Source of the DNA: Candidatus Zhuqueibacterota bacterium
GTDB lineage: Bacteria; Zhuqueibacterota; Zhuqueibacteria; Oceanimicrobiales; Oceanimicrobiaceae
Assembly (NCBI GenBank): GCA_029262055.1
Contig: JAJDAD010000039.1
Span: 1-64,000 of the forward strand
Length of the DNA stretch: 64,000 bases
Direction: 5' to 3'
Shown here: positions 20,948-30,424 of the stretch, piece after piece
Layout: each line of letters starts with the position of its first letter
Numbering within the stretch: position 1 is the first letter of the stretch
Notes under the pieces: model-generated
Told to the model about the DNA's origin: nothing
Databases searched by the model: none
What the model saw: only the letters and a program-made list of their open reading frames with translations
Translations under genes and position numbers: made by a program

Positions 20948-23716
20948 ATGTCACAACGGGATGATCTCATCCAGATTTTCATTGCTGAGACCAATGAACT
21001 CATCGAGGAACTGGATCAGAGCTTTGTACGCATGGAAAGTGAGCCGGACGACCAGGAGCTGGTTGCCGCCATATTTCGCGCCACACATACTTTGAAAGGT
21101 AACTCGGGCCTGGTTGGGATGACTAACTTCGAGAGGATAGCCCACAAGACCGAAGAGGTCTTGACGGAAATCCGCGATGGCAAGAGGAAGATCGAGCCGG
21201 ACGTGGTCAACTTCCTGCTGGATTCTCTCGATCAGCTCAAAGTCCTGTTTGCCACTATTCAGGAGTCAGGCCACGACCAGGTTGACTTGCCAGAAATCCC
21301 TGTTCCCGGGGAGGTGGCCGTCAAAGACAGCGCCGGCAAGAAAGCGGCGGGAAAGACCAGTAAAAGAAAGGCCGCCCGGAGAACCAAGGCCAAAGGCGGT
21401 CCTGCCCGTAAGACTTCCGTTCGCAAGAAGAAGCAACCTGCCGCCGCCGGTGATGGGGCAAGTGTTGAAACAGCCTGGGAGGTATTCCCCGAAGATACCG
21501 CAGACGCGCCGGCAGAGGCCGTAGCTGAGGATGAGAGCTGGGGTTTGTTTGATGAAAGCCTCTCCGACGACAGCAGCAGCGAGGCGGTTCAGGAGATTGA
21601 AGCAGAAACTAAATGCGCTGAGCCTTCCGCCATACAATCTGCCACCACCTCCCCACCGGTCGAGCGGGCAGATACGACCATTCGAGTGGATGTTACCCTT
21701 CTCGACGGCCTAATGAATATGGTGGGCGAGTTGGTTTTGGCTCGCAACCAAATTCTGCAGTTCACCAAGGAAGTTGAGAACAGTCATTTTCAAGCGGCTA
21801 GCCAGCGTCTGGATTTGTGCACCAGTGAATTGCAGGAACGAATCATGCAGACGCGACTGCAGCCGATCAGCAATGTCTTTAATCGCTTCCCGCGTGTGGT
21901 CCACGATATTACCCGGGTCAACAACAAGGATGTCAAACTTACGCTTGAAGGTGCGGAAACAGAGCTTGACAAGACCATCATCGAGGGAATCAGAGACCCG
22001 TTGACCCACCTGGTTCGCAATGCCATCGATCACGGCATCGAGGATGAAGACACCCGGCAAGCGGCCGGGAAAAGCACCGTGGGAGCGCTGACTCTTCGCG
22101 CATTCCACGAAGGCGGGCAGGTAAATATAGAGGTCATTGACGACGGCTCCGGCATTGACCCCGGGAAGGTCAAAGCAAAAGCGGTCGAAAAGGGCGTCAT
22201 GACTCAACAGCAGGTGGGCGCACTTTCTGATCGAGAGGCCATCGCGCTGATTTTTAAGCCCGGTTTTTCTACCGCGGAGAAAGTGACTAAACTCTCAGGG
22301 CGAGGCGTCGGCATGGACGTCGTGAAGACCAACATAGAAAAAGTCGGCGGCAATATAGAAATCGCCAGTGAGTTGGGTCAGGGCACGACTATAAAGATTA
22401 AGATCCCCTTGACTTTGGCCATCATCCCGGCTCTGGTTATTAGCTCAGGCGGGCAGAAGTTTTTCATTCCGCAGGTGAATCTGCTGGAGCTGGTTCGTCT
22501 CGAGGGCGAGGCTGTCAAACAGATTGAGGAAGTCGGCGATGCGGAGATTTACCGTTTGCGTGGTAAGTTGTTGCCAATCTTGCGCTTGAGCAAAGTACTA
22601 AACTTGTCCTCGGAAGCGGCGGCGAAAGACGATGTCAATATCGTGGTGCTGGCTGCAGGGGAAACAAAGTTTGGCCTGATCGTCGACAAGATTCACGACA
22701 CGGAAGAGATAGTGGTAAAGCCCCTGAGTAAGTACCTAACGGAGGTGCAGGCGTTTGCCGGGGCGACGGTGATGGGCGATGGCAAGGCAGCTTTGATCCT
22801 GGATGTGGTTGGGTTAGCAGGTCTTGTGGAGATACCCTTGAATGAACCATCGGACATGACAGGAAAGACCGGGACCGATGAGAAACGGGCTGTCAATCAA
22901 ACCTATCTGCTCTTCTCGGTAAGTGACCGGGAGCAATTGGCTCTGCCGCTGGCCCTGGTCTCTCGACTGGAAAGAACCGACTACTCGGCGTTGCAAAAGG
23001 CCGGCAAGCAAGACGTTATCCAATATCACGGTAAAATTTTACCCCTATTGCGCGTCGAGCAGTTCATCGACATTGCGCCCCCGGCAGCGAAGGAAACAGC
23101 GGCAGTCATCGTCTTTTCCGTCGAAAAGAACGAAGTCGGCTTCTTGGTGTCACACATCATCGGCATTGAGGACTGCGATGCAAAACTTGACACGTCGTCA
23201 TCGCAACAACCGGGCATTCTCGGCTCCCTGATTGTCGATGGAAAGATTACACTTGTGGTCGATGCCTTCGCTTTGATCCAGTCGCAATTCCCGGAATGGT
23301 TTCGTCGCAGATCCGATTTTGTCAAAACCAAACAGAGCGAATCCGTCTCACGAATATTGGTGGTCGACGATTCTCCCTTTATCCGCGCCATCGAGCGCTC
23401 TTACCTCGAGTCGGCAGGCTTTACCGTGGTCGAAGCCAATGACGGCGAAGAGGCGCTTGCGCGAATGACCACCGAAAGTGTGGACATGATTATCACCGAC
23501 CTAGAGATGCCAAAAATGGACGGGTTGGAGCTCACCCGGACCATTCGTGCCAACGAGAGCCTAAAAGAGCTTCCAATAGTGGCGGTCACCAGCCCTGGCA
23601 GCAGTGCCGATGACCTTAAGCGCGGTCTGGAAGCAGGTGTGGACGCGTTTCTAAACAAGGTCGACCGGGAGGAACTTATCTCAACGCTGGAACAGGTCAT
23701 AGATTCGTCAAACTGA
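20948..23716 (+). CDS. cheA: Hybrid chemotaxis kinase: CheA with two CheW-like domains and C-terminal receiver
   Basis: This 922-residue histidine kinase has an N-terminal Hpt (P1) domain with the phospho-His in RATHTLKGNSG (His47). A low-complexity linker follows: residues 129-163 are strongly basic (Lys/Arg/Ala), then 177-230 strongly acidic. The dimerisation domain starts near 243 with VDVTLLDGLMNMVGELV. The HATPase has HLVRNAIDHGIE, DDGSGIDP and GRGVGMDVVK boxes. Two CheW-like domains come next (about 485-625 and 650-785). A receiver at about 800-920 has DDSPF and TDLEMPKMDG with its phospho-Asp. This CheA-REC architecture matches FrzE of Myxococcus more than enteric CheA. No separate P2 domain is evident. 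It is the first gene of the che cluster. Confidence 0.9.
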   Translation: MSQRDDLIQIFIAETNELIEELDQSFVRMESEPDDQELVAAIFRATHTLKGNSGLVGMTNFERIAHKTEEVLTEIRDGKRKIEPDVVNFLLDSLDQLKVLFATIQESGHDQVDLPEIPVPGEVAVKDSAGKKAAGKTSKRKAARRTKAKGGPARKTSVRKKKQPAAAGDGASVETAWEVFPEDTADAPAEAVAEDESWGLFDESLSDDSSSEAVQEIEAETKCAEPSAIQSATTSPPVERADTTIRVDVTLLDGLMNMVGELVLARNQILQFTKEVENSHFQAASQRLDLCTSELQERIMQTRLQPISNVFNRFPRVVHDITRVNNKDVKLTLEGAETELDKTIIEGIRDPLTHLVRNAIDHGIEDEDTRQAAGKSTVGALTLRAFHEGGQVNIEVIDDGSGIDPGKVKAKAVEKGVMTQQQVGALSDREAIALIFKPGFSTAEKVTKLSGRGVGMDVVKTNIEKVGGNIEIASELGQGTTIKIKIPLTLAIIPALVISSGGQKFFIPQVNLLELVRLEGEAVKQIEEVGDAEIYRLRGKLLPILRLSKVLNLSSEAAAKDDVNIVVLAAGETKFGLIVDKIHDTEEIVVKPLSKYLTEVQAFAGATVMGDGKAALILDVVGLAGLVEIPLNEPSDMTGKTGTDEKRAVNQTYLLFSVSDREQLALPLALVSRLERTDYSALQKAGKQDVIQYHGKILPLLRVEQFIDIAPPAAKETAAVIVFSVEKNEVGFLVSHIIGIEDCDAKLDTSSSQQPGILGSLIVDGKITLVVDAFALIQSQFPEWFRRRSDFVKTKQSESVSRILVVDDSPFIRAIERSYLESAGFTVVEANDGEEALARMTTESVDMIITDLEMPKMDGLELTRTIRANESLKELPIVAVTSPGSSADDLKRGLEAGVDAFLNKVDREELISTLEQVIDSSN

Positions 23717-23731
23717 CTAGGCGAGGCATCA

Positions 23732-24208
23732 ATGGCTAATACAATAGAAAGCTCTGAAGCGATTCACCTGGTGGATGCAGAAACCCAGTATGCGACCTTT
23801 AAGTTGGACCAGGATTATTTCGGTGTTGAGGTCTTGCGGGTTCAGGAGATCCTACGAAGGCAAGAGATGACGCATGTGCCTTTGGCACCTCCCTATGTGT
23901 CGGGCTTGATCAATCTGCGGGGCCAGATTGTGACAGCCATCGACCTGGGCGCGCTGCTGACGGGCCGTGCTGGGCCGGCAAGGCCAGACAGCATGAACGT
24001 GGTGGTCAACAACGGCGACGATGTAGTCAGTCTCCTCGTCGATGAGATTGGAGATGTCGTTGCTGTACAAAAGAGCCTGCTGGAGCCGGCTCCAGCTACC
24101 TTAACCGCTATTCCGCGGAGCTATCTTAAGGGGGTTTGTCAGCTTGCCAAGGCTGTGCTAATGGTTTTGGACCTCGGTGAAATTTTGGAAATAGAATCGA
24201 ACAAATGA
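23732..24208 (+). CDS. cheW: CheW-type scaffold protein
   Basis: This 158-residue SH3-like adaptor links receptors to CheA. Typical features are YATFKLDQDYFGVEVLRVQEIL, the PYVSGLINLRGQIVTAIDLG core and VDEIGDVV near residue 105. It starts 15 bases after cheA, so it is co-transcribed. It sits between the kinase and the receptor and has no receiver domain, so it is CheW rather than CheV. Confidence 0.93.
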   Translation: MANTIESSEAIHLVDAETQYATFKLDQDYFGVEVLRVQEILRRQEMTHVPLAPPYVSGLINLRGQIVTAIDLGALLTGRAGPARPDSMNVVVNNGDDVVSLLVDEIGDVVAVQKSLLEPAPATLTAIPRSYLKGVCQLAKAVLMVLDLGEILEIESNK

Positions 24209-24288
24209 ACATAGGGTGCTGCCAGGCATTTCATGCAGCAAGGGAATGAGAGCAAGGGGAGGGAAAACTCATAGATGGAGGCAAAGTT

Positions 24289-25905
24289 ATGGCAAGTAAG
24301 AAAAAGGCCAAATCGGTAATCCGCAAGCAAGCCGATGTAGATGAGCGGATTAGTGAAATCGAGCAAACCACTGGGTTGTCAAAGGCTGCGCTTGACGCGT
24401 TGCAAACCAATGTGTTCATCGCTGACCGGGATTTCAATCTCGTTTACATGAACAAGCGGGCTGCGGAGACGCTAAAAGTGGCCGCTCCGGAGATTAAGCG
24501 AATCTTTGATTTAGACATTGAGGAACTACTACATGGTTCAATCCACCGCTTCCATCGTGATCCTGCGGCAGTAGAGAAGATTCTGAACAACCCGGGCGCG
24601 TTGCCGCATAAGGCGACATTCCATTTTGGCAATGTCTATCTGGAAACCAACATCAACGCCATCTACAATGAGGCGGGCGTGTATGTCGGCAATGTTGTTA
24701 ATTGGGAAGAAGTCTCTGAGCACCGCAGGCAGGTAGAACAGGCCGCACGGCTGCTGTCTGCAATTGAGAGTTCCGGGACAGCGACGATGATGGTTGATCG
24801 CGATCTGGTTATTACCTATGTCAACGCAGCGACCGTCAGCATGTTTCACCAACATCTGGCTACCTTTGAAGCGCAATTCCCAGGGTTTGATTTAAGCAAA
24901 CTTGTTGGGACCTGCGTCGATGTCTTTCATGAGAGCCCCGGGCACCAGCGTCAAATACTGTCCGACAGGGGCAATCTGCCCTACACAACCAACATCAAAA
25001 TCGCCGACCTTACATTCAAGGTGAATGTCTCGGCTATGCTCGACGCTGGAGGTGACTACATCGGCAACTCGATGGAGTGGGCCAACATTACGGACCGGAT
25101 CGACATACGTGAAGCGACCAAAGCTGCTGCCGAAGACTTGAGCAAATCTTCAGGGGAATTGGTGGCTATTAGTAACCAAATGGCTGGCAGCGCGGAAGAG
25201 ACTTCCGTGCAATCAAACAATGTCTCCGGTGCCAGCGAAGAGGTGAGTCGCAACATTGGCAGTGTCGCAACGGCCATTGAGGAAATGAACACAACGATAA
25301 AAGAAGTCGCGGACCGCGCTGCAGAAGCCGCAGGCGTGGCTGACCAGGCTGTAGAACTTGCCAACGAAGCAAACAATGTCATTTCAAATCTCGGTAACAG
25401 TTCGCAAGAAATCAGCAAGGTCACAAAGGTGATTACTTCCATTGCTGAACAGACCAATCTCCTTGCTCTAAACGCTACCATCGAGGCGGCGCGGGCAGGA
25501 GAAGCCGGAAAGGGGTTTGCCGTGGTCGCCCATGAAGTCAAGGAACTAGCCAGGGAAACAGCAAAAGCCACCGAGGATATCTCGTTCAAGATTGAGCAGA
25601 TACAGTCTGATAGTAGCGGCTCAGTTGAGTCGATCAAATCCGTGTCTGACATCATCAACAAGATCAATCAGATTGCCAGCACTATTGCCTCAGCCGTAGA
25701 GGAACAGGCAGCTACCTCCAATGAGATTGCGCGCAATGTTTCCGAGGCGGCCAGCGGTGCGGACTCAATTGTAGAAAACATATCTCAAGTCGCGCAGGCA
25801 GCTGGTGAAACCGCGGCCGGCGCCGAAACAACTAAACAAAATGCGGAAGGTTTGACTGAGCTCGCTGGGCAGTTGCAAGAACTGGTTACGCAACTCGAGA
25901 TATGA
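24289..25905 (+). CDS. Soluble methyl-accepting chemotaxis protein with two PAS domains
   Basis: This 538-residue receptor has no transmembrane helix. Two related PAS-like domains (about residues 25-145 and 150-270) each carry an Ile/Val-x-x-FH-x-x-P-x-x-x-x-x-IL type motif ([14 protein letters not shown] and [14 protein letters not shown]), which suggests an internal duplication. A Met-accepting signalling domain follows, with the hairpin tip [19 protein letters not shown] near residue 387. The lack of a membrane span makes it a cytoplasmic sensor, as FrzCD is. PAS domains may bind haem, flavin or a metabolite; the ligand cannot be told. No clear C-terminal CheR-docking pentapeptide is visible (the end is TQLEI). 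Confidence 0.9.
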   Translation: MASKKKAKSVIRKQADVDERISEIEQTTGLSKAALDALQTNVFIADRDFNLVYMNKRAAETLKVAAPEIKRIFDLDIEELLHGSIHRFHRDPAAVEKILNNPGALPHKATFHFGNVYLETNINAIYNEAGVYVGNVVNWEEVSEHRRQVEQAARLLSAIESSGTATMMVDRDLVITYVNAATVSMFHQHLATFEAQFPGFDLSKLVGTCVDVFHESPGHQRQILSDRGNLPYTTNIKIADLTFKVNVSAMLDAGGDYIGNSMEWANITDRIDIREATKAAAEDLSKSSGELVAISNQMAGSAEETSVQSNNVSGASEEVSRNIGSVATAIEEMNTTIKEVADRAAEAAGVADQAVELANEANNVISNLGNSSQEISKVTKVITSIAEQTNLLALNATIEAARAGEAGKGFAVVAHEVKELARETAKATEDISFKIEQIQSDSSGSVESIKSVSDIINKINQIASTIASAVEEQAATSNEIARNVSEAASGADSIVENISQVAQAAGETAAGAETTKQNAEGLTELAGQLQELVTQLEI

Positions 25906-26066
25906 GAGTCGTAACGCATTTTTCGCACTGTGGTTTTACCCGCCGCGTGAAATCCCGGCCGAGCAGCAGAAACTACATGCGTCATGCGCACGCGCCCTAT
26001 GCACCATCAGGTGCCCATAATGCAGGTTGATTCAGTGATCCCGAGAGCGGGTACGGAGCAGGCTGC

Positions 26067-27116
26067 ATGACCGAGCCTTTAAAAATCATGGTCATCGATG
26101 ATTCCGCGCTCTACCGCGTGGCCATTACCAGGGTGCTGCAGCCTGACCGGAGCCTCGATGTTGTTGCGACTGCACCTAATGGAAAGATCGCGCTCATGAA
26201 GATGAGGCAAGCGGCTCCTGATGTAATCACTCTGGATATGGAAATGCCAGAGATGGACGGCCTAGCCACGCTCAAGGAGTTGGCAAGCCAATATCCGGAC
26301 ATCAAGACCATCGTGTTTAGCCAGCACTCCACGAGAGGCGCCAAGATCACTCTCGAAGCACTGGAACTCGGCGCCGTGGATTTCGTGACGAAGCCGGCGT
26401 CCTCCGCTTCGCTCGACTCGAACATCGCAGATATCCGTGAGGCGTTATTACCAAAGATGAGGGAGCTCGCCCGTCAGTGCGGTACGGCAGAGACGGATCG
26501 GTTGGTCCCTGTTACGTCGTGCAGTAAATCCCGGATCAGGGCGCTGCCGCGTGATGTCATCGCCATCGGTGTCAGCACTGGCGGGCCCAGCAGTCTTGCA
26601 ACACTGTTCCGGCAATTGCCCAAATCCATGAAGCAGGCCATTCTTATTGTGCAACACATGCCGGCCATATTTACGAAACAATTGGCTAAACAACTCGCAA
26701 GGATTGGGACAATACCGGTCTCGGAAGCGGTCGACGGAGAACCGATCCGGGCGGGACACGCATACGTTGCACCGGGCAATTTTCACCTCGAAGTTGCCCT
26801 AAACGGTGAGTGTAAAGTGCTCAGAACTCACCAGGGCCGACAGGAGAACTACTGCCGGCCTGCGGTAGATGTGCTGTTTCGTTCTATAGCCAAGGTGTAC
26901 AAGCAGCGCTGTATCGGCGTTGTGATGACGGGAATGGGCAAAGACGGCCTTGCCGGCTCGAAGGCCATGAAATCCGCCGGTGCCGCCATTGTTGCGCAAG
27001 ACAAGGCATCCAGCGTGGTGTGGGGAATGCCCCGACTTGTCATTGAGAACAATTTTGCCGATAGTGTCGCACCATTGGACCGGATGTACGAGTCTATCAA
27101 AGAGTTTCTTCTGTGA
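26067..27116 (+). CDS. cheB: Chemotaxis glutamate methylesterase CheB
   Basis: This 349-residue protein has an N-terminal receiver (DDSALYR; phospho-Asp57 in LDMEMPEMDG) and a C-terminal methylesterase/deamidase domain. The catalytic triad is visible: Ser170 in GVSTGGPSS, His197 in VQHMP and Asp in MTGMGKDG. It removes methyl groups from the receptor upstream. No cheR methyltransferase lies in this cluster, so the partner must be encoded elsewhere or be absent. A 161-base gap separates it from the receptor gene; the ATG at 26067 is supported by alignment of the N-terminus with the family. Confidence 0.93.
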   Translation: MTEPLKIMVIDDSALYRVAITRVLQPDRSLDVVATAPNGKIALMKMRQAAPDVITLDMEMPEMDGLATLKELASQYPDIKTIVFSQHSTRGAKITLEALELGAVDFVTKPASSASLDSNIADIREALLPKMRELARQCGTAETDRLVPVTSCSKSRIRALPRDVIAIGVSTGGPSSLATLFRQLPKSMKQAILIVQHMPAIFTKQLAKQLARIGTIPVSEAVDGEPIRAGHAYVAPGNFHLEVALNGECKVLRTHQGRQENYCRPAVDVLFRSIAKVYKQRCIGVVMTGMGKDGLAGSKAMKSAGAAIVAQDKASSVVWGMPRLVIENNFADSVAPLDRMYESIKEFLL

Positions 27117-27591
27117 CGTCTTGGGGAGCCGGGGTGAGCCGCCACCAAGGACACGACGGCGCTCCACGGCTCTGACCGGGATTATGCCTGTCCGACCTTG
27201 CTGACTATTCAAAGCCAGCATTCCATTTGTCAATAGGTGTGCCCTACTAAGCCGTGGAAGCTCCGGGCGGCGGTTTCAGGTGGTATATGACGTGAGTTTT
27301 GCACCTGTCACTTGGCTCGAATCGGACCAGAATCCCCAGCCTCGATAGCTCGAGTTTTACACCCCTGAAGCAGGAATAGCAATGGGGCCGGGACTGCCGG
27401 TGAAATTGCCAGCCTCCAAGTACGTTTTCTGCTCAAGAATCCTGATTCAAGACCGAATTATTATGATAATTGGAGACTATTGCCCCGGATAACAACCCGA
27501 TACCTCAATATTCTCCTACCAGGGAAGGTGTCTCCAGTATTCCGAAACTGATATACTAAGGTTTATCAACTACTAAGCCCCAGAAGAATTC
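27117..27591 (+). promoter_or_regulatory. 475-base intergenic region with extended -10 promoter for the TPR/Exb operon
   Basis: No gene is convincing here. The inverted repeat TCCACGGCT (27163-27171) and AGCCGTGGA (27250-27258) could form a stem around a loop of about 78 bases. Near the right end TG-A-TATACT (27549-27557) is an extended -10 promoter element with no good -35 box; it would start transcription about 30 bases before the TPR gene. The rest shows nothing I can name. Confidence 0.4.
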
Positions 27592-30399
27592 ATGCGAAAA
27601 AGTAGAATCAACTACCTGTCTGCGTTAGTGGTCCTCGCCGTTCTGTTTTCGTTTTCACCCTTGAAGCCGCAAGAGACCGCATCCGACGAAACCAGTACGA
27701 CAGGTGTAATTGACTTCAAAGACCAGACCTCTCTCCAGCTAGATTTGGAAGGTCATCCGTTTTTTAGGGACATGGCCCGAAGAGAGTATGTGCTTCTGTC
27801 TCTGTATCGCAATCTTCGCACGGAGCTGGATAAGCGCGGCCCCGCAGCATTGCATCGTCCGGGCACACCATTTCAGGCCATCTATGATATCCCGGTCGAG
27901 CAGGCGCAAAGCGAAAGACAGCAAGGGCAGGCGTTGTCACGTATCGCCAGAGGTATTGCATCTGTACGGGCACTTGTTGAGCAGGGACCACAGGTAGTAG
28001 ACCTCTCCGATGCTCTGCGGCGCCTGGAGACGCGCATATACGTATTTCTGAAGCGACAACCCGAGCCCTCGTTCACCAACATGGACCTGGCGACTTCAGC
28101 GGTTCTGGCGAAATACGATGCAGAAGTGAAGGCTCTGATCGCATCGTATGAAAAGCTGCATTCGATAGAGCGGGACAATTCTGAATACGGGAACAACGAA
28201 ATAGCCTCCCGGCTCCGGGAGCAGCGCCAGGCGCTTGACGTTCTCCTGGATGAACCCGTTCTGAATAGTCCTGTCCCCGCGAATGCCCAAAAGCCGCTGC
28301 ACGACATCGTGGCCACAGTTGAAGATCTGGGAAAGACCGTTTCCGCCCCTGGCACCCAGCGTCAGCAAGCGGCTTTGCTTCAGAAACTGGAATCTCAGGT
28401 CGCATCCGTTATCGGTCCCGTCGCAACTTCGAAAAATGCCGACGTCTTCAGCCTCTTCGGTGAATGGCGTGCACAGACTTATGCCGAATATCAGGCCGCC
28501 TTTGTCCGTCAGCGGATCATTAAAAAGTATCTTTTGACTTCGGGCTCAGAGAAAGAAAGAGAGCGCATGTTGCAAGCGGATCTCAGCGACGCCGTCGGCT
28601 CCTTTAATGTCAGACAATTCGATCTGGCTGCGGACCTGTTCACACGGATTTTGCATGATTATTCACCGGTCTATCAGGATCTGACAAGCGTTCGCTTTCT
28701 TAGAGCGGAGTGTTTCTATCAACAAAACCTGCTGGATCGGGCCCGGAATGACTATGCGAAACTCCTGAGCGAACAGCCTTCGTCTGCACACGGCGGTGAT
28801 GCGCTTCTGCGGGTCCTGCAGATTGCCGTCAAGCAACAGGACTGGCATGCCTTCGACCAGGCATATAGCCGGATCAACCGCGCGGGACAATTTGTTTCTG
28901 CAGAGACTGAGGGCAAATGCCGCTATCTGGCCGGCGTGGCTTATTTGCAGAATTCACGCTATGTCGAGGCAGAGCGAGCGCTTGCGGCAGTGACGAAGTC
29001 ATCACCTTACTCACGGCAAGCTCGTTTCCTGCTCGGGTTAGCCAAGCTCGGGATGAATGACACTGCCTCGGGTACTGCGATATTGCAGGAGTTCGCCGGC
29101 CGCAAGCAGTTCTTTCGCTTTAGTTCGGAAATTGCCTACCTGCGGAGCCAGGCTCTCTTGAAACTCGGCTACCTGCACTACAATCGCGGCGAGCATGACA
29201 AGGCGCTGGCGCTTTTTTTAGGAATCCCGGCCGATTTTGAGCTGCATGACAAAGTAATGCTGGGATCAGCATGGGCCAACTTCAGGCTGGGACGCCACGA
29301 ACAGGCCCTTGCGTTGGCAGATTTTCTCACTGAGAGATATCCATATTCCGAAAACCTTTATGAGGCGCGTGTATTAGCCGGACATTGTAGAAGTCTGCTC
29401 GGCGAGGAGGACCCGGCGCTGGAGCGATTGCGCTATGTCACCAATGCCAGGGCGGTCTTGATGCAGTCGGCCCAGATCAGTGAGGAACGCAGACGGCTGC
29501 TAAAGACACTCAATGAATCTGAGAGCCTGGAGCAGCAGGCCGTTAGAGCGAATAATCGCGAGGTCTATGAGGCAGCCGCAATCAGAAGTCAAAAGCTATA
29601 TGGCCTGCTCGCAGATTTACGCTACCGTGGCAGCGCCCGTGGAACCCTGGTTGCAGACTTTGCCCGCGAACGCAACGCAATACTGGACCAGCTTGATGAA
29701 CTCGACGAAATCGCAGCAAGCGCCGAAGCGGCTGAGAATGAGAAATTGCTCAACGAAATAGATTCGCAGCGTCACCGCCTTGCCCGGGCACTGGAAGTCT
29801 ATCAGTCAGATCTGGCTCTCTCAGATAAGAGTTTCTTCGTTGACTACCCGCTCACGACCAGTGAGGCCGTAAGCAGTTATCGCGCCCAGACCCATAACAG
29901 AGTCCTGCGCGAGCTTGCCGACGAACAGGCGAAGCTAAGCGCCAATGTCAGACAGATTCAGAGCCTTCTCGCAAACAGCAGAGACAGTCGGAAAGCTGAA
30001 CTCGGCCTCGTTCAGAGAGATTTTGCTCAGCTTGGCGTGAACGCCGAGCTTCTGCGCAACCGGATGCTACAACACCCTGTGGTCAAGGAAAACACCGATT
30101 ATGCATTTTGGGCTTCCGTTTCCGGCCTGGCGGTTAGCGACATTGTATTCAACAGAATGAGGCAGCGGGATACGGCCGTCGCCGATCTTGCCAGAAATGT
30201 GCGCGCCGTGGATGCGATTATTGAAAAGCGTCGAGACGTCCTGGAACAACGGCTGCTCGAGTATGACGCAGTTATCGCGCAGATCGAACGCGAAATTGAA
30301 TCGGATGCTTCTGTCAGGGCTGAGAAGCAAAAAGAAGAGTATTTTAAAGATTCCTACTTCGATAAGTCGGAGAAAGAAGAAAAAGTGAGCAATGACTAG
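27592..30399 (+). CDS. Secreted TPR-repeat protein, 935 aa
   Basis: This protein has an N-terminal signal peptide (about residues 1-25, hydrophobic LSALVVLAVLFSF) and is probably periplasmic. TPR-like helical pairs run through roughly residues 340-620 (for example DLAADLFTRIL, LLDRARNDYAKLL, YVEAERALAAV, EHDKALALFLGI and RHEQALALADFL). The N-terminal third and the C-terminal 300 residues look like long charged helices or coiled coil. It resembles the large TPR proteins (PglI/AglT class) next to ExbB/ExbD/AgmX genes in myxobacteria; that is inference from architecture and context. It overlaps or abuts the next TPR gene, so the two are co-translated. Confidence 0.75.
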   Translation: MRKSRINYLSALVVLAVLFSFSPLKPQETASDETSTTGVIDFKDQTSLQLDLEGHPFFRDMARREYVLLSLYRNLRTELDKRGPAALHRPGTPFQAIYDIPVEQAQSERQQGQALSRIARGIASVRALVEQGPQVVDLSDALRRLETRIYVFLKRQPEPSFTNMDLATSAVLAKYDAEVKALIASYEKLHSIERDNSEYGNNEIASRLREQRQALDVLLDEPVLNSPVPANAQKPLHDIVATVEDLGKTVSAPGTQRQQAALLQKLESQVASVIGPVATSKNADVFSLFGEWRAQTYAEYQAAFVRQRIIKKYLLTSGSEKERERMLQADLSDAVGSFNVRQFDLAADLFTRILHDYSPVYQDLTSVRFLRAECFYQQNLLDRARNDYAKLLSEQPSSAHGGDALLRVLQIAVKQQDWHAFDQAYSRINRAGQFVSAETEGKCRYLAGVAYLQNSRYVEAERALAAVTKSSPYSRQARFLLGLAKLGMNDTASGTAILQEFAGRKQFFRFSSEIAYLRSQALLKLGYLHYNRGEHDKALALFLGIPADFELHDKVMLGSAWANFRLGRHEQALALADFLTERYPYSENLYEARVLAGHCRSLLGEEDPALERLRYVTNARAVLMQSAQISEERRRLLKTLNESESLEQQAVRANNREVYEAAAIRSQKLYGLLADLRYRGSARGTLVADFARERNAILDQLDELDEIAASAEAAENEKLLNEIDSQRHRLARALEVYQSDLALSDKSFFVDYPLTTSEAVSSYRAQTHNRVLRELADEQAKLSANVRQIQSLLANSRDSRKAELGLVQRDFAQLGVNAELLRNRMLQHPVVKENTDYAFWASVSGLAVSDIVFNRMRQRDTAVADLARNVRAVDAIIEKRRDVLEQRLLEYDAVIAQIEREIESDASVRAEKQKEEYFKDSYFDKSEKEEKVSND

Positions 30400-30424
30400 T
30401 CATCTTGCATTCAGGAAGCGATCC

